From Paulinella micropora (lineage: Eukaryota; Cercozoa; Imbricatea; Euglyphida; Paulinellidae), in contig WBZZ01001399.1 in NCBI GenBank assembly GCA_019918135.1, positions 5,001-69,000 on the forward strand: 64,000 bases of DNA. Reading direction: 5' to 3'. Position 1 is the first letter of the stretch, and every line of letters begins with the position of its first letter. Below the pieces are notes generated by a model, which searched no databases, was not told where the DNA came from, and saw nothing but the letters and a program-made list of their open reading frames with translations. The position numbers were made by a program, and so were the translations under genes. Below are positions 63,960-64,000 of the stretch, piece by piece.

Positions 63960-64000
<41 letters not shown>
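63692..64000 (+). mobile_element. tRNA-derived SINE, copy 3
   Basis: Identical, or almost so, to copy 1 over about 270 bp, including the internal 42-bp duplication. The (ATT)n tail runs off the right edge. Confidence 0.85.

Overview
This window reads as nuclear DNA of a eukaryote, probably a protist or microalga: there are GT-AG introns, a nibrin-like DNA-repair gene, SINEs, a LINE, two Copia elements, a piggyBac remnant, long microsatellites, and large Polinton-like and Ngaro/DIRS-like elements. I cannot name the organism. There is no sign of bacterial operons, and only one gene looks clearly like a host gene.

Layout. 1-4.66 kb: a broken Copia element on the minus strand, running off the left edge. 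4.66-6.5 kb: no gene seen. 6.54-8.09 kb: a decayed piggyBac transposase. 8.46-16.84 kb: a nearly complete but broken Copia element on the plus strand with two LTRs about 2-3% apart. 16.93-17.14 kb: two small foldback, MITE-like units. 17.44-20.09 kb: the right-hand remnant of a Polinton-like element (start of a protein-primed DNA polymerase, zinc-ribbon ORFs, an AP2-like ORF). 20.09-20.22 kb: a GATA/GACA microsatellite. 20.23-56.20 kb: a large Polinton-like fossil with inverted terminal repeats of about 370 bp. It carries GIY-YIG nucleases just inside both ends, an integrase, a tail-fibre-like protein with an S74 chaperone, a packaging ATPase, an adenain-type protease, minor and major capsid genes, two ExoX-C-like proteins and a type B DNA polymerase. 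Two other elements are nested in it: an 8.67-kb DNA transposon of a family I cannot assign (20,831-29,497, 5-bp target duplication) inside the left GIY-YIG gene, and a 7.2-kb Ngaro/DIRS-like tyrosine-recombinase retroelement (about 40.55-47.77 kb) inside the major capsid gene.

56.2-59.5 kb is microsatellite-rich and holds a 5'-truncated LINE. 59.72-62.93 kb is a multi-exon nibrin/NBS1 homologue (FHA, two BRCT-like segments, a C-terminal Mre11-binding motif) with very short introns. 63.13-64.0 kb is an array of three tRNA-derived SINEs with ATT tails.

How the parts fit: the Polinton-like genes together would form replication (PolB), integration, packaging (ATPase, protease) and virion (two capsid proteins, fibre) modules. 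Replication and nuclease genes sit near the ends and virion genes in the middle. Capsid and nuclease genes have both been hit by later insertions, so the copy is a fossil. The points most worth a second look are the unassigned 8.67-kb transposon with its seven-fold CxCxxC protein, the paired inward-facing GIY-YIG genes, the S74 fibre, the shared promoter-like hairpin ahead of three element genes, and the end-to-end arrangement of two related elements across a microsatellite.
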